Shown here in pieces: positions 23,019 through 31,523 of a stretch of DNA of 64,000 nt (the first letter of the stretch is position 1; the number at the start of each line of letters is the position of its first letter). The position numbers were made by a program, and so were the translations under genes. This stretch comes from Tenacibaculum soleae (GTDB taxonomy: Bacteria > Bacteroidota > Bacteroidia > Flavobacteriales > Flavobacteriaceae). The stretch is taken from positions 310,001-374,000 of the forward strand of contig NZ_MAKX01000002.1 of NCBI RefSeq assembly GCF_001693415.1, read 5' to 3'. A model generated the notes under the pieces. It saw nothing but the letters and a program-made list of their open reading frames with translations, was not told where the DNA came from and ran no database searches.

Positions 23019-25835
23019 TTGAAACAAAAAAAACTCCTTTTATTATCTTTTATATTATTGTGCTGTCATAACTTAATAGCACAAACAAACGCTATTGATA
23101 TAAAAGCAAAATTAAATGTTAAAAATGATTTACTTCATATTCAACAAAAAACAGTCTTTTACAACAATTCTTCTGTAAATTTAAACACTATTTTTTTACA
23201 TAATTGGGCTAACAGTTTTAAAAACAATAAAACACCTTTAGCAAAACGTTTTATTGAAGATTATAAAAAGGATTTTTTCTTTGCTAAACAAAAAGACAAA
23301 GGATACTCAAAAATTCACAGGCTATCTATAAATTTTAAACAAGTTAAATTTAAAGAACAACAATCAGACATTATTAAAGTTGATTTACACAAAACTTTAA
23401 AACCAAATGATAGTATAATATTAACAACTACCTATACTGTAAAAATCCCTAACGCTAAATATACAGGGTACGGAAAAACAAAAACAGGATATCATTTACG
23501 TTTTTGGCATCTTATTCCTGCTGTTCATCAAAAACAATGGAAACTACAAAGTAATTTAAATTTGGATGATTTATATCAAAACTTATCCAATTATAAAATA
23601 CATATAAACATACCTCAAAAATACATTTTTAAAAGCAATCTAAATCAGATAAAAGAAAAAGGCAAAACACGTACCAACTACTACTTAACAGGTAAAAAGA
23701 AAAAAGATATTATTCTTCATATCGACTCTATTAAAACCTTTATTACATTTAAAACAAAAAAGAAAAGAATAAAAACAGATCTTTATTTAAATAAAATTTC
23801 AAAAGATACCACTGTTAAAATTATAAATAAACAACTTAATTTTATTGAACAATTTTTAGGAAAAAATCCTCATAAAGAAATACTTGTTGACGCAACTACT
23901 GTTAATAAAAATTCTTTGTATGAAATATATGGGTTACCTAAAATATTAAAACCTTTTCCTAAAAATTTCAGGTGGGAGATTAATTTTTTTAGAGCGCTTT
24001 CAAAAAAATATCTTGAAGATGTGTTAATCACGGATAAAAGAACAGATTATTGGCTTACTGAAGGCGTAGAAACTTTTTTAATGATGAAATATATTGAAAA
24101 ATTTTACCCAAAAATTACTGTTTTAGGTAAATATTCAAAATATTGGCCTATAAAAACCTATAACATTTCAAAATTAAAACAAAACGATAAATATAGTCTT
24201 GTATATCAGTTTAGTGCACGTAAATTTTATGATCAATCTTTAACAACTTCTTCCGACTCTCTTTCAAACTTCAATCGTAAAATAGTAAGCCCATACAAAG
24301 CAGGTTTAGGATTACTTTATTTACAAAAATTTATTGGAGGAGACACTTTAGTAAAATCTTTAAAAGAATTTTACGCAAAAAATCAATTAAAAATAAGTCA
24401 TAGCAGTAGTTTTAAAAAAATACTAACAAAAAATACTTCAAAAAATTTAAACTGGTTTTTTAACGACTACATAAAAACTAATAAAAAAATTGATTACAAA
24501 ATATCAAACGTTGTAAATACTAAAAATAAAGACTCCTTATTAGTTACAATTAAAAATAAGAGAAATTTTCCTTCTCCTTTTTCTCTATATGGAATAAAAA
24601 ACAAAAAAATTAAATTTAAAAAATGGATTAGCGGTACTGACTCTACAAAAACAATTAAATTAAAAAAAGGTAACTTTAACAAACTTGCTTTAAATTACGA
24701 GAACTCTTATCCAGAATATAATTCGCTAGACAATTTTAGAAGCACCACTAACAAGTTAATTAACAAACCATTACAATTTCGTTTTTTTAAAGACATTGAA
24801 AACCCATATTACAATCAATTATTTTATTACCCAGATTTTAAATACAATTTATATGACGGATTAATCGTTGGTGTTAACATTAATAATAGATCTGTGGTAA
24901 ACCATAATCTAGAGTTTAGTATAACACCTAATTACAGCACAAAAAGCAAAAAATTTACAGGATCTTACGCTTTTTCCTATAATCACTTTTTCAAACAATC
25001 ACAACTCTATAAAATCCGTTATAGTTTTAGCGGGAGTAGTTTTCATTATGCTCCAAAACTTAAGTACAATGCCTATATCCCTTCTATAAACTTTCAATTT
25101 AGAAGAAAAAACCTTCGTGAAAATGGTATAAAATTATTAACCGCTAGATTAATTAGCGTAAAAAAAGAAATCGAACCTAACCAACCTTTAAAAGAAAGTG
25201 ATAAATATAATATTTTTAATTTAAGATATATTCGTTCAAAATTTGATGCTATTAATAGAACTACCTATGCAATAAACACCGAATTTAATGCTAGTTTTAG
25301 TAAAGTAACTACTGATTTTCGTTATCGTCGATTTTTTTCAGCTGATAGAAGTTTTGATATTCGATTTTTTGGAGGCTTATTTTTACACAATAAATCTGAA
25401 GGTGATTATTTTAGCTTTGGATTAAACAGAGGTTCTGATTATTTATTTGAACAAAACTTATTTGGGCGATCAGAAAACGAAGGAATTTTTAGCCAACAAT
25501 TTGTAATAGATCAGGCAGGTTTTAAATCTAAATTTAACAAACCATATTTTTCTAATCAATTCATAGCATCAATAAACACAAGTGTTAGTGTATATAAATG
25601 GGTCGAAGTTTATAACGATTTTGCAATATTGAAAAACAAAAATCATTCTCCTAAATATTTTTATGAAAATGGAGTGCGCTTAAATTTTATTCCTAATATT
25701 TTTGAACTTTACTTACCTGTTTATACAAACGAAGGTTTTGAAGTAAACCAAAAAGCTTATCCATCAAAAATTCGATTTATCGCGACTACAAGTATTGATC
25801 AAATTTATAATTTTCTACGAAGAGGTTTATTATAG
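23019..25835 (+). CDS. M1-peptidase-like exported protein without HExxH, with C-terminal beta-rich domain
   Basis: The 938 residues begin at TTG with a signal peptide (LLLLSFILLCCHNLIAQ). Residues up to about 480 resemble Bacteroidota gluzincin/M1 aminopeptidases, including YWLTEGVETFL near residue 344. However, the place of the zinc motif HExxH, about 20 residues before it, reads FRALSKKYL, so it cannot bind zinc in the normal way. The last ~350 residues are rich in alternating aromatic strands (NHNLEFSITPNYS, YKIRYSFSGSSFHY) and look like an outer-membrane beta-barrel. Probably a non-catalytic surface protein; function unknown. Confidence 0.6.
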   Translation: MKQKKLLLLSFILLCCHNLIAQTNAIDIKAKLNVKNDLLHIQQKTVFYNNSSVNLNTIFLHNWANSFKNNKTPLAKRFIEDYKKDFFFAKQKDKGYSKIHRLSINFKQVKFKEQQSDIIKVDLHKTLKPNDSIILTTTYTVKIPNAKYTGYGKTKTGYHLRFWHLIPAVHQKQWKLQSNLNLDDLYQNLSNYKIHINIPQKYIFKSNLNQIKEKGKTRTNYYLTGKKKKDIILHIDSIKTFITFKTKKKRIKTDLYLNKISKDTTVKIINKQLNFIEQFLGKNPHKEILVDATTVNKNSLYEIYGLPKILKPFPKNFRWEINFFRALSKKYLEDVLITDKRTDYWLTEGVETFLMMKYIEKFYPKITVLGKYSKYWPIKTYNISKLKQNDKYSLVYQFSARKFYDQSLTTSSDSLSNFNRKIVSPYKAGLGLLYLQKFIGGDTLVKSLKEFYAKNQLKISHSSSFKKILTKNTSKNLNWFFNDYIKTNKKIDYKISNVVNTKNKDSLLVTIKNKRNFPSPFSLYGIKNKKIKFKKWISGTDSTKTIKLKKGNFNKLALNYENSYPEYNSLDNFRSTTNKLINKPLQFRFFKDIENPYYNQLFYYPDFKYNLYDGLIVGVNINNRSVVNHNLEFSITPNYSTKSKKFTGSYAFSYNHFFKQSQLYKIRYSFSGSSFHYAPKLKYNAYIPSINFQFRRKNLRENGIKLLTARLISVKKEIEPNQPLKESDKYNIFNLRYIRSKFDAINRTTYAINTEFNASFSKVTTDFRYRRFFSADRSFDIRFFGGLFLHNKSEGDYFSFGLNRGSDYLFEQNLFGRSENEGIFSQQFVIDQAGFKSKFNKPYFSNQFIASINTSVSVYKWVEVYNDFAILKNKNHSPKYFYENGVRLNFIPNIFELYLPVYTNEGFEVNQKAYPSKIRFIATTSIDQIYNFLRRGLL

Positions 25836-25920
25836 ATACTTCAACAAATCTTGTTTTTTTACTGTTTTTTTGAAGAATAATCAATGAAAACTCAAATTTT
25901 TAAATTTCAACTAAAAAAAC

Positions 25921-25928
25921 TATCTTTG
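25921..25928 (+). promoter_or_regulatory. Candidate -7 box of the E1 dehydrogenase gene
   Basis: TATCTTTG matches TAnnTTTG and lies 24 nt before the ATG at 25953. The -33 region is AT-rich without an exact TTTG. Confidence 0.5.
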
Positions 25929-25952
25929 TAACCATTCCAAAATTAGAAGATT

Positions 25953-28406
25953 ATGTCGCAAAATACCGAAACAGCTAACACTCAACAACTTTCTTTTCAA
26001 GATTTTAAAAATGAAGTTTTAAATGACTATCGAATTGCTCGTATAAGCAGAGAATGTAGTTTATTAGGACGTAGAGAAGTTTTAACAGGTAAAGCAAAAT
26101 TCGGAATTTTTGGTGACGGAAAAGAAGTACCACAATTAGCTATGGCTAAAGCTTTTCAAAATGGTGATTTTAGATCTGGTTACTACCGTGACCAAACCTT
26201 TATGATGGCTATTGACCAATTAACACCTCAACAATTTTTTGCCGGACTTTATGGACATGCTGATATTAATGTTGATCCAATGTCTGGAGGTCGTCAAATG
26301 GGAGGGCATTTTGCAACACACTCTTTAGATGAAAATGGAGAATGGAAAAACCTTACAGGCCAAAAAAATTCTTCTGCAGATATCTCTCCAACTGCTGGTC
26401 AAATGCCTCGTTTGTTAGGATTAGCACAAGCGTCAAAAATTTACCGTAACGTTAAAGGGTTAGAAAGTTTTACAAATTTTTCTAATCAAGGAAACGAAGT
26501 TGCCTGGGGAACCATAGGTAATGCAAGTACTTCTGAAGGATTATTTTTTGAAACTATTAATGCCGCAGGTGTTTTACAAGTGCCAATGGTTATGAATGTT
26601 TGGGATGATGAATACGGAATTTCGGTACATGCAAGGCATCAAACAACAAAAGAAAGTATTTCTGAAATTTTAAAAGGGTTTCAAAAAGAAAACGATACAA
26701 ATGGTTATGAGATTTTTGTCGTAAACGGATGGGATTATGTGCAATTAATTGACACTTATAATAAAGCATCAAAAATTGCGAGAGAACAACACATTCCTGT
26801 ATTAATACACGTAAAAGAATTAACACAACCTCAAGGACACTCTACGTCTGGCTCACATGAAAGATATAAATCTGCCGAACGTTTACAGTGGGAGCAAGAA
26901 TTTGATTGTATTGCTCAAATGCGAAAATGGATTTTAGAATTCGAATTACAAGATGAAGATGGAGGTGTTTTAAAATTTATTGATTCTGAAGAAGAGTTAC
27001 AAAAAATAGAAAAAGAAGCTAAAAAAGAAGTAAGCAAAGCTAAACGTGATGCTTGGAGTGCTTATACAAATGAAATAAAAGCTGAAGTTACTGCTGCCGT
27101 TGATTTATTAGAAATAATAGCTCAAAAAAGTAACAACGGATCATTTATTACAAAGTATAAAAATGATTTAGCTGCCATAAGCGAACCTATTAGAAAAGAT
27201 ATTTTAGTAGCTACTCGTAAAACTTTACGTTATTTAAAAGATGAAAATTTTACCGAAAAAATAACATTACAAAACTTTATTAAAACAGCAATTAAAGATG
27301 CTGGCGTAAAATTCTCTGCGCACTTATTAAGTGAAACAGCTTTAGCTACTGATAAAATTTCATCAAAAGCACCAACTTACGCAGCTGAAAAAAACATGGT
27401 TGACGCTCGTATTGTTATGCGTGATAATTTTGATGCTATATTTAAAAAATATCCTGAAACTTTAATTTTTGGTGAAGATGCTGGATATATTGGTGATGTA
27501 AATCAAGGATTAGAAGGTTTACAGGAAAAATATGGTGAATTAAGAGTTTCAGATACTGGTATTCGTGAAGCAACAATTTTAGGTCAGGGTATTGGAATGG
27601 CAATGCGTGGTTTACGTCCAATTGCTGAAATTCAATATTTAGATTACCTTTTATATGCTTTACAAATTATGAGCGACGACTTAGCAACACTTCGTTACCG
27701 TACTTTTGGTAAACAAAAAGCACCGTTAATTATTCGTACACGAGGACACCGTTTAGAAGGAATTTGGCATTCAGGTTCTCCAATGGGTGGAATTATAAAT
27801 AATATTCGTGGAATTCATGTACTAGTTCCTAGAAACATGACCAAAGCCGCTGGTTTTTACAACACGCTATTAGAAGGTGATGATCCTGCTTTAGTAGTAG
27901 AGTGTTTAAATGGATATCGCTTAAAAGAAGAGTTACCAACAAATTTAGGTGAATTTAAAACTCCGATTGGTGTTGTTGAAACCATAAAAGAAGGAACTGA
28001 TATTACTGTTATTTCTTACGGATCTACACTTAGAATTGTAGAAGAAGCCGCTAAAGAATTATTACAGGTTGGTATTAATATAGAAATTGTAGATGCACAA
28101 AGTTTATTACCTTTCGATTTAAACCACGACACTGTAAAATCGGTTATAAAAACAAACCGTTTATTAGTAGTTGATGAGGATGTTCCTGGTGGAGCTTCTG
28201 CTTATTTATTACAAGAAATTGTTGAAAATCAAAACGGATACAAATATTTAGATAGTAAACCTCAAACATTAACAGCAAAAGCACATAGACCTGCTTATGG
28301 TACTGATGGAGATTATTTCTCTAAACCATCTGCTGAAGACATTTTTGAAAAAGTTTATGAAATTATGCACGAAGCAAATCCTGTGGAATTTAAGAGTTTG
28401 TATTAA
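25953..28406 (+). CDS. 2-oxoacid dehydrogenase E1, fused alpha and beta subunits
   Basis: Thiamine diphosphate-dependent E1 of a branched-chain 2-oxoacid or related dehydrogenase complex, which decarboxylates the oxoacid and acylates lipoyl-E2. The 817 residues combine an alpha-like half (1 to about 370; YYRDQTFMMA, GRQMGGHF, GNASTSEGLFFETIN) and a beta-like half (about 475-817; FGEDAGYIGDVNQGLEG, LRPIAEIQYLDYLL, VPGGASAYLL). The fusion is common in Flavobacteriia. E2 and E3 are not in the window. The precise substrate (branched-chain or pyruvate-like) is not resolved. Confidence 0.88.
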   Translation: MSQNTETANTQQLSFQDFKNEVLNDYRIARISRECSLLGRREVLTGKAKFGIFGDGKEVPQLAMAKAFQNGDFRSGYYRDQTFMMAIDQLTPQQFFAGLYGHADINVDPMSGGRQMGGHFATHSLDENGEWKNLTGQKNSSADISPTAGQMPRLLGLAQASKIYRNVKGLESFTNFSNQGNEVAWGTIGNASTSEGLFFETINAAGVLQVPMVMNVWDDEYGISVHARHQTTKESISEILKGFQKENDTNGYEIFVVNGWDYVQLIDTYNKASKIAREQHIPVLIHVKELTQPQGHSTSGSHERYKSAERLQWEQEFDCIAQMRKWILEFELQDEDGGVLKFIDSEEELQKIEKEAKKEVSKAKRDAWSAYTNEIKAEVTAAVDLLEIIAQKSNNGSFITKYKNDLAAISEPIRKDILVATRKTLRYLKDENFTEKITLQNFIKTAIKDAGVKFSAHLLSETALATDKISSKAPTYAAEKNMVDARIVMRDNFDAIFKKYPETLIFGEDAGYIGDVNQGLEGLQEKYGELRVSDTGIREATILGQGIGMAMRGLRPIAEIQYLDYLLYALQIMSDDLATLRYRTFGKQKAPLIIRTRGHRLEGIWHSGSPMGGIINNIRGIHVLVPRNMTKAAGFYNTLLEGDDPALVVECLNGYRLKEELPTNLGEFKTPIGVVETIKEGTDITVISYGSTLRIVEEAAKELLQVGINIEIVDAQSLLPFDLNHDTVKSVIKTNRLLVVDEDVPGGASAYLLQEIVENQNGYKYLDSKPQTLTAKAHRPAYGTDGDYFSKPSAEDIFEKVYEIMHEANPVEFKSLY

Positions 28407-28422
28407 GCTGAATAATAAAATT

Positions 28423-28454
28423 AAAAATCCCAAACTAGTTAGTTTGGGATTTTT
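28423..28454. terminator. Bidirectional terminator between E1 and the Prs-like gene
   Basis: A perfect 15-bp inverted repeat (AAAAATCCCAAACTA and its complement) with a two-base gap, with A and T runs on both sides, serves both convergent genes. Confidence 0.9.
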
Positions 28455-29212
28455 TATATCACTTTAAACTGTGTTACAAAATCATCTTTAATATCTTTAT
28501 AGCTATTCGTACAATATACATGATCTATAGTTTCTTTTAATTCATCAAAACCATAGTTAAATTGTGCATGCGTTACATATAAAGAAACATTTAATGCTCC
28601 TTGTTTTTTTAATGCTTCTGCTAAAAATTTAAACGTCCTTCCTCCATCAGCTAAATCATCAACAATTAAACATTCTTTCCCCTTTACATCTCCCTGGATA
28701 CTTATTACAGGTACTCCGTTTATTCTTACTTTATTTGACGGAACCAAATCTGCATTTAATTTTTCAGCTATTTCATGCGTAGTTTTATAAGCGCCTGCAT
28801 CTGGACTTATTAATATTGGATTTCCAATTTTAAGATATGCTTCCTTAACGTATTCAAAATTCTTTAATTCAACCGAATTATTAATTAAAGCTAAACTAAT
28901 TGAACTATGTGGATGCAATATTTCAACTCTATCAAAATTTAGTGAATTAATAAAATTTGCTATTACTTTTAAATCGAAAGATTCACCAATATTAAAACGC
29001 CTGTCAGATCGCTGCCCAATTAAACAAGTAATTGTTAATATTGCTATCGCGTTTTTATTTGTAGTGTTTACAGCATTCCATGCTTCTTTTACAGCTGCTA
29101 TTCTAAATAAATCTTCGTAAGAATTCCCTCTAATTTTAATATGTAAATCTCCCGCTTCTATAATTTTAGCAGCAACTTGCCCATCTTTAAATTTCTTTAT
29201 TTCGTATTTCAT
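28454..29212 (-). CDS. Short PRPP synthetase-like protein of an NAD salvage pair
   Basis: The 252 residues belong to the ribose-phosphate pyrophosphokinase/phosphoribosyltransferase fold, with the PRPP-binding loop CLIVDDLADGGRTF and a segment PDAGAYKTTHEIAEKL that corresponds to the family's DAGG region. It is about 60 residues shorter than housekeeping Prs, and the usual DLHxxQ segment reads HPHSSIS. It is 10 nt downstream of the Nampt-like gene. It may make PRPP for that enzyme, or act on ADP-ribose as in the phage NARP1 pathway, where a Prs-like Adps works with a Nampt-like Namat (inference). Confidence 0.75.
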   Translation of the reverse strand: MKYEIKKFKDGQVAAKIIEAGDLHIKIRGNSYEDLFRIAAVKEAWNAVNTTNKNAIAILTITCLIGQRSDRRFNIGESFDLKVIANFINSLNFDRVEILHPHSSISLALINNSVELKNFEYVKEAYLKIGNPILISPDAGAYKTTHEIAEKLNADLVPSNKVRINGVPVISIQGDVKGKECLIVDDLADGGRTFKFLAEALKKQGALNVSLYVTHAQFNYGFDELKETIDHVYCTNSYKDIKDDFVTQFKVI

Positions 29213-29222
29213 AACTTAAATT

Positions 29223-30677
29223 TTATACACTTTCATTTATACGTCCTCTAACATCTTGTAATGTTACCTCATTTAAAAAGGCACCGTCTTTATATATGAT
29301 TTGTAACTCACCTTGCTCCTCCTCTTCAACAGAAGCTTGATCTATTAAAACATATTCATTATCAACCAAATCTACTTTTACCAATCCTTTTGCCGATTTC
29401 TTTATTCCGTCATCTGTAATTGGGTCTTTAAAAATTTCTCTTCGTTCACCATTAACAACAACAGATGTTGCTTTCATTGCAAATCCAAAAGTATCTCTTG
29501 TGTTAAATTGGTATGTAAAAGAACCAATACCCAAAACAACATTTGTTGATGCAAACCCTTTATCGTGTAATCTTTTACATATTTGTTCAGCTCTTTCTGT
29601 GGTTATACTATCTCCATAAATAGCACCAATATGCGCATCTAAAACTTTAAAACCTTCTTTATTTATAGTACCTCCAAAAATATCCCAAAGTAATTCTACT
29701 ACTCCTTTTTCTTGTGGTGTTGTTCCGTTTATACTTTGATTCTCTCCACAAATAATGTCTACTGGATCTCCACTATCAGGTCTTATTACCAATTTACCAT
29801 CTCTAGATAAAACCTCTTCTTTTAATTTTGGTAAATAATCAGTAAGCACTTTCCATAAATCCCAAGTATCACTTACTACAGATAATATTCCTGTTGGATA
29901 CGTATTCATTAATGCTCTAAATGTACCTATTTCATCATCTTTTGTTCCAGCACACATTACAGAATGTTCTGTTGCATTTACAGATCCAACTACAAATCCT
30001 TTTGCATTGTAATATTTACGCAATCCACTAATAACAGGAAGCGTGTCTGACCCCATAAAAACACTTGCATGTCCCATACCTGAAGATAAGGCACTTTGTA
30101 AACCTCCCATTCCTCTCATAGAAAAATCGTGTCCTTGAAAATCAATAAAAGCAACATTTTCGCTATCGGTTAATAATGCCCACTTTTTAAAGATTCGTTT
30201 ATATAAAATTGCTATTGTAGCCGATGTCATTGGTTGCCATAGCATGGTAGATAATATGGTTTCTAAAAAATTAGTAATCCAATAAAAATCTTTATGTGTA
30301 TTTACAACAGTAAGCATAGGTACTCTAATTGGTACCTCTACGCCTTCTGGTAATGATTTAACTTGTATTGGTAAATATTGTAAATCATGTAATTGTTCGT
30401 AATGAGTTACATCATATTCAGCTCCTAGATATAAAGAAAGTTCTTCTTTGATTTCGTTACAAACTTCTTCTTTATTTTTCGAAAAAAAATTGTCGTTAAA
30501 ATAATCGTGTAACCATTTAATAACATATTGCTGCCCGAAAGAAACTACTTTATCACACCCTTTAGGTGCATATTTATTACTTCTTGGTGTCCAATTAGAA
30601 TAAACTTCTTCTGTTCCTTTTGGGTATTGTTGGTGGTGTCCTGTTTTATAACCGTCGGTTAATAATAATCCATTCAT
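29223..30677 (-). CDS. nadV: Nicotinamide phosphoribosyltransferase-like protein
   Basis: Nampt family: joins nicotinamide with PRPP to give NMN, or in NARP1 a related enzyme joins it to ADP-ribose pyrophosphate. The 484 residues show DGYKTGHHQQYP at the N-terminus, FQGHDFSMRGMGG in the middle, VSDTWDLWKVL, RPDSGDP (substrate site), and GIGSFTYQFNTRDTFGFAMKAT. It starts the operon and is followed after 10 nt by the Prs-like gene. An NrtR-like site lies over its promoter box, which ties it to NAD control. Confidence 0.88.
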   Translation of the reverse strand: MNGLLLTDGYKTGHHQQYPKGTEEVYSNWTPRSNKYAPKGCDKVVSFGQQYVIKWLHDYFNDNFFSKNKEEVCNEIKEELSLYLGAEYDVTHYEQLHDLQYLPIQVKSLPEGVEVPIRVPMLTVVNTHKDFYWITNFLETILSTMLWQPMTSATIAILYKRIFKKWALLTDSENVAFIDFQGHDFSMRGMGGLQSALSSGMGHASVFMGSDTLPVISGLRKYYNAKGFVVGSVNATEHSVMCAGTKDDEIGTFRALMNTYPTGILSVVSDTWDLWKVLTDYLPKLKEEVLSRDGKLVIRPDSGDPVDIICGENQSINGTTPQEKGVVELLWDIFGGTINKEGFKVLDAHIGAIYGDSITTERAEQICKRLHDKGFASTNVVLGIGSFTYQFNTRDTFGFAMKATSVVVNGERREIFKDPITDDGIKKSAKGLVKVDLVDNEYVLIDQASVEEEEQGELQIIYKDGAFLNEVTLQDVRGRINESV

Positions 30678-30692
30678 AGAAATAATGTTTTA

Positions 30693-30718
30693 ATTTGCGT
30701 TATTACAACACAAATATA
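30693..30718 (-). promoter_or_regulatory. NrtR-like operator 1 with nadV promoter box
   Basis: ATTTGCGT and ACACAAAT form an imperfect 23-bp inverted repeat at 30693-30715, read on the minus strand as GTGT-N7-ACGC. The -7 box TATATTTG at 30711-30718 (minus) overlaps its edge. It is 16 nt upstream of the nadV start, placed for repression. Confidence 0.6.
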
Positions 30719-30746
30719 TAATGTATTTTAATCTTAAACTAGTTTT

Positions 30747-30769
30747 ATTTGCGTTATTTTTACACAAAT
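30747..30769 (-). promoter_or_regulatory. NrtR-like operator 2
   Basis: A second 23-bp copy with the same arms ATTTGCGT/ACACAAAT, 54 bp from operator 1 (five helical turns), between nadV and the Nudix gene. The exact spacing would allow both sites to lie on one face of the DNA. Confidence 0.55.
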
Positions 30770-30794
30770 AACATAAACCACTATAAACAAGTGA

Positions 30795-31472
30795 TTAAAC
30801 CTCGAAAATAATCCCTTCTTTTTTAAGTTGAAAGTATCTTTTTTTATTAAACTGGAATAAGTTTGCAGGTCTACCAGAGCCTTTTGACACTTTTTCGTCA
30901 AGCTCGTCAAGTACATTTAAACCAATAATCTTCTTCCTAAAATTTCTTCTATCAACAGCTCTTCCTAAAAGGGTTGTGTATAATTTTTCTAAATCTGAAA
31001 ACGGAAACTTTGCATCAAGTAATTCAAAACCTAAAGGCTCATAAGTAATTTTCCCTTGTAATCTTTCTATAGCAGCTTTCAGTATTTCTTTATGATCAAA
31101 AGATAAATCTGGTAATTCGTCAATATTAAACCACTCTGCTTGTTCAGCGTCAGTTGATGCCTGTACTCTAAATTCATTAGGGCGTACTAATCCAAAGTAA
31201 GCAACAGATACTACTCTTCCTCTAGGATCTCTATCTGGTAATCCAAATGTATACAACTGCTCTAAATAATTAATCTTTACTCCTGTTTCTTCTTTAAGTT
31301 CTCTCTCCACAGCTTCTTCTAATGATTCTGTATTTAAAACAAAACCGCCAGGTATTGCCCATTTACCCTTAAAAGGTTCGTATTTTCTTTTAATAAGTAA
31401 TATTGATATAACACCTGCTTCATAACCAAAAACAACTGCATCTACTGATAATTTTATGGCTTGCTCACTCAT
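30795..31472 (-). CDS. nrtR: NrtR-type transcriptional regulator (Nudix + winged helix)
   Basis: Repressor of NAD metabolism genes that senses ADP-ribose. The ATG at 31472 (MSEQAIKLSVDAVVFGYEAG) is preferred over a GTG at 31493, because the longer form would run through the operator. The 225 residues hold a Nudix domain with a complete box (GFVLNTESLEEAVERELKEE), so hydrolase activity may be kept. A C-terminal winged-helix region follows (LYTTLLGRAVDRRNFRKKI, GSGRPANLFQFNKKRY). Three GTGT-N7-ACRC sites flank it and nadV. Confidence 0.82.
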   Translation of the reverse strand: MSEQAIKLSVDAVVFGYEAGVISILLIKRKYEPFKGKWAIPGGFVLNTESLEEAVERELKEETGVKINYLEQLYTFGLPDRDPRGRVVSVAYFGLVRPNEFRVQASTDAEQAEWFNIDELPDLSFDHKEILKAAIERLQGKITYEPLGFELLDAKFPFSDLEKLYTTLLGRAVDRRNFRKKIIGLNVLDELDEKVSKGSGRPANLFQFNKKRYFQLKKEGIIFEV

Positions 31473-31477
31473 ATATA

Positions 31478-31523
31478 TGTGTAATTTATACACAAAAATA
31501 GTTAAATTTATGCTCTCAACAAA
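31478..31523 (-). promoter_or_regulatory. nrtR promoter with NrtR-like operator 3
   Basis: TGTGTAATTTATACACA at 31478-31494 is a palindrome of the GTGT-N7-ACAC type. On the minus strand a promoter is visible: TTTG at 31520-31523, 19-bp spacer, TATTTTTG at 31493-31500. The operator begins where the -7 box ends, so the regulator would block its own promoter. Confidence 0.65.

Noticed and set aside
28454..29212. Prs-like gene as a truncated pseudogene
   Set aside because: The frame is open, starts 10 nt after nadV, retains the PRPP loop and C-terminus, and is under the same control; shortness looks like a subfamily feature.
30734..30916. Small minus-strand frame between nadV and nrtR
   Set aside because: It overlaps the end of nrtR in another frame and runs through the operator region; no sign of coding.
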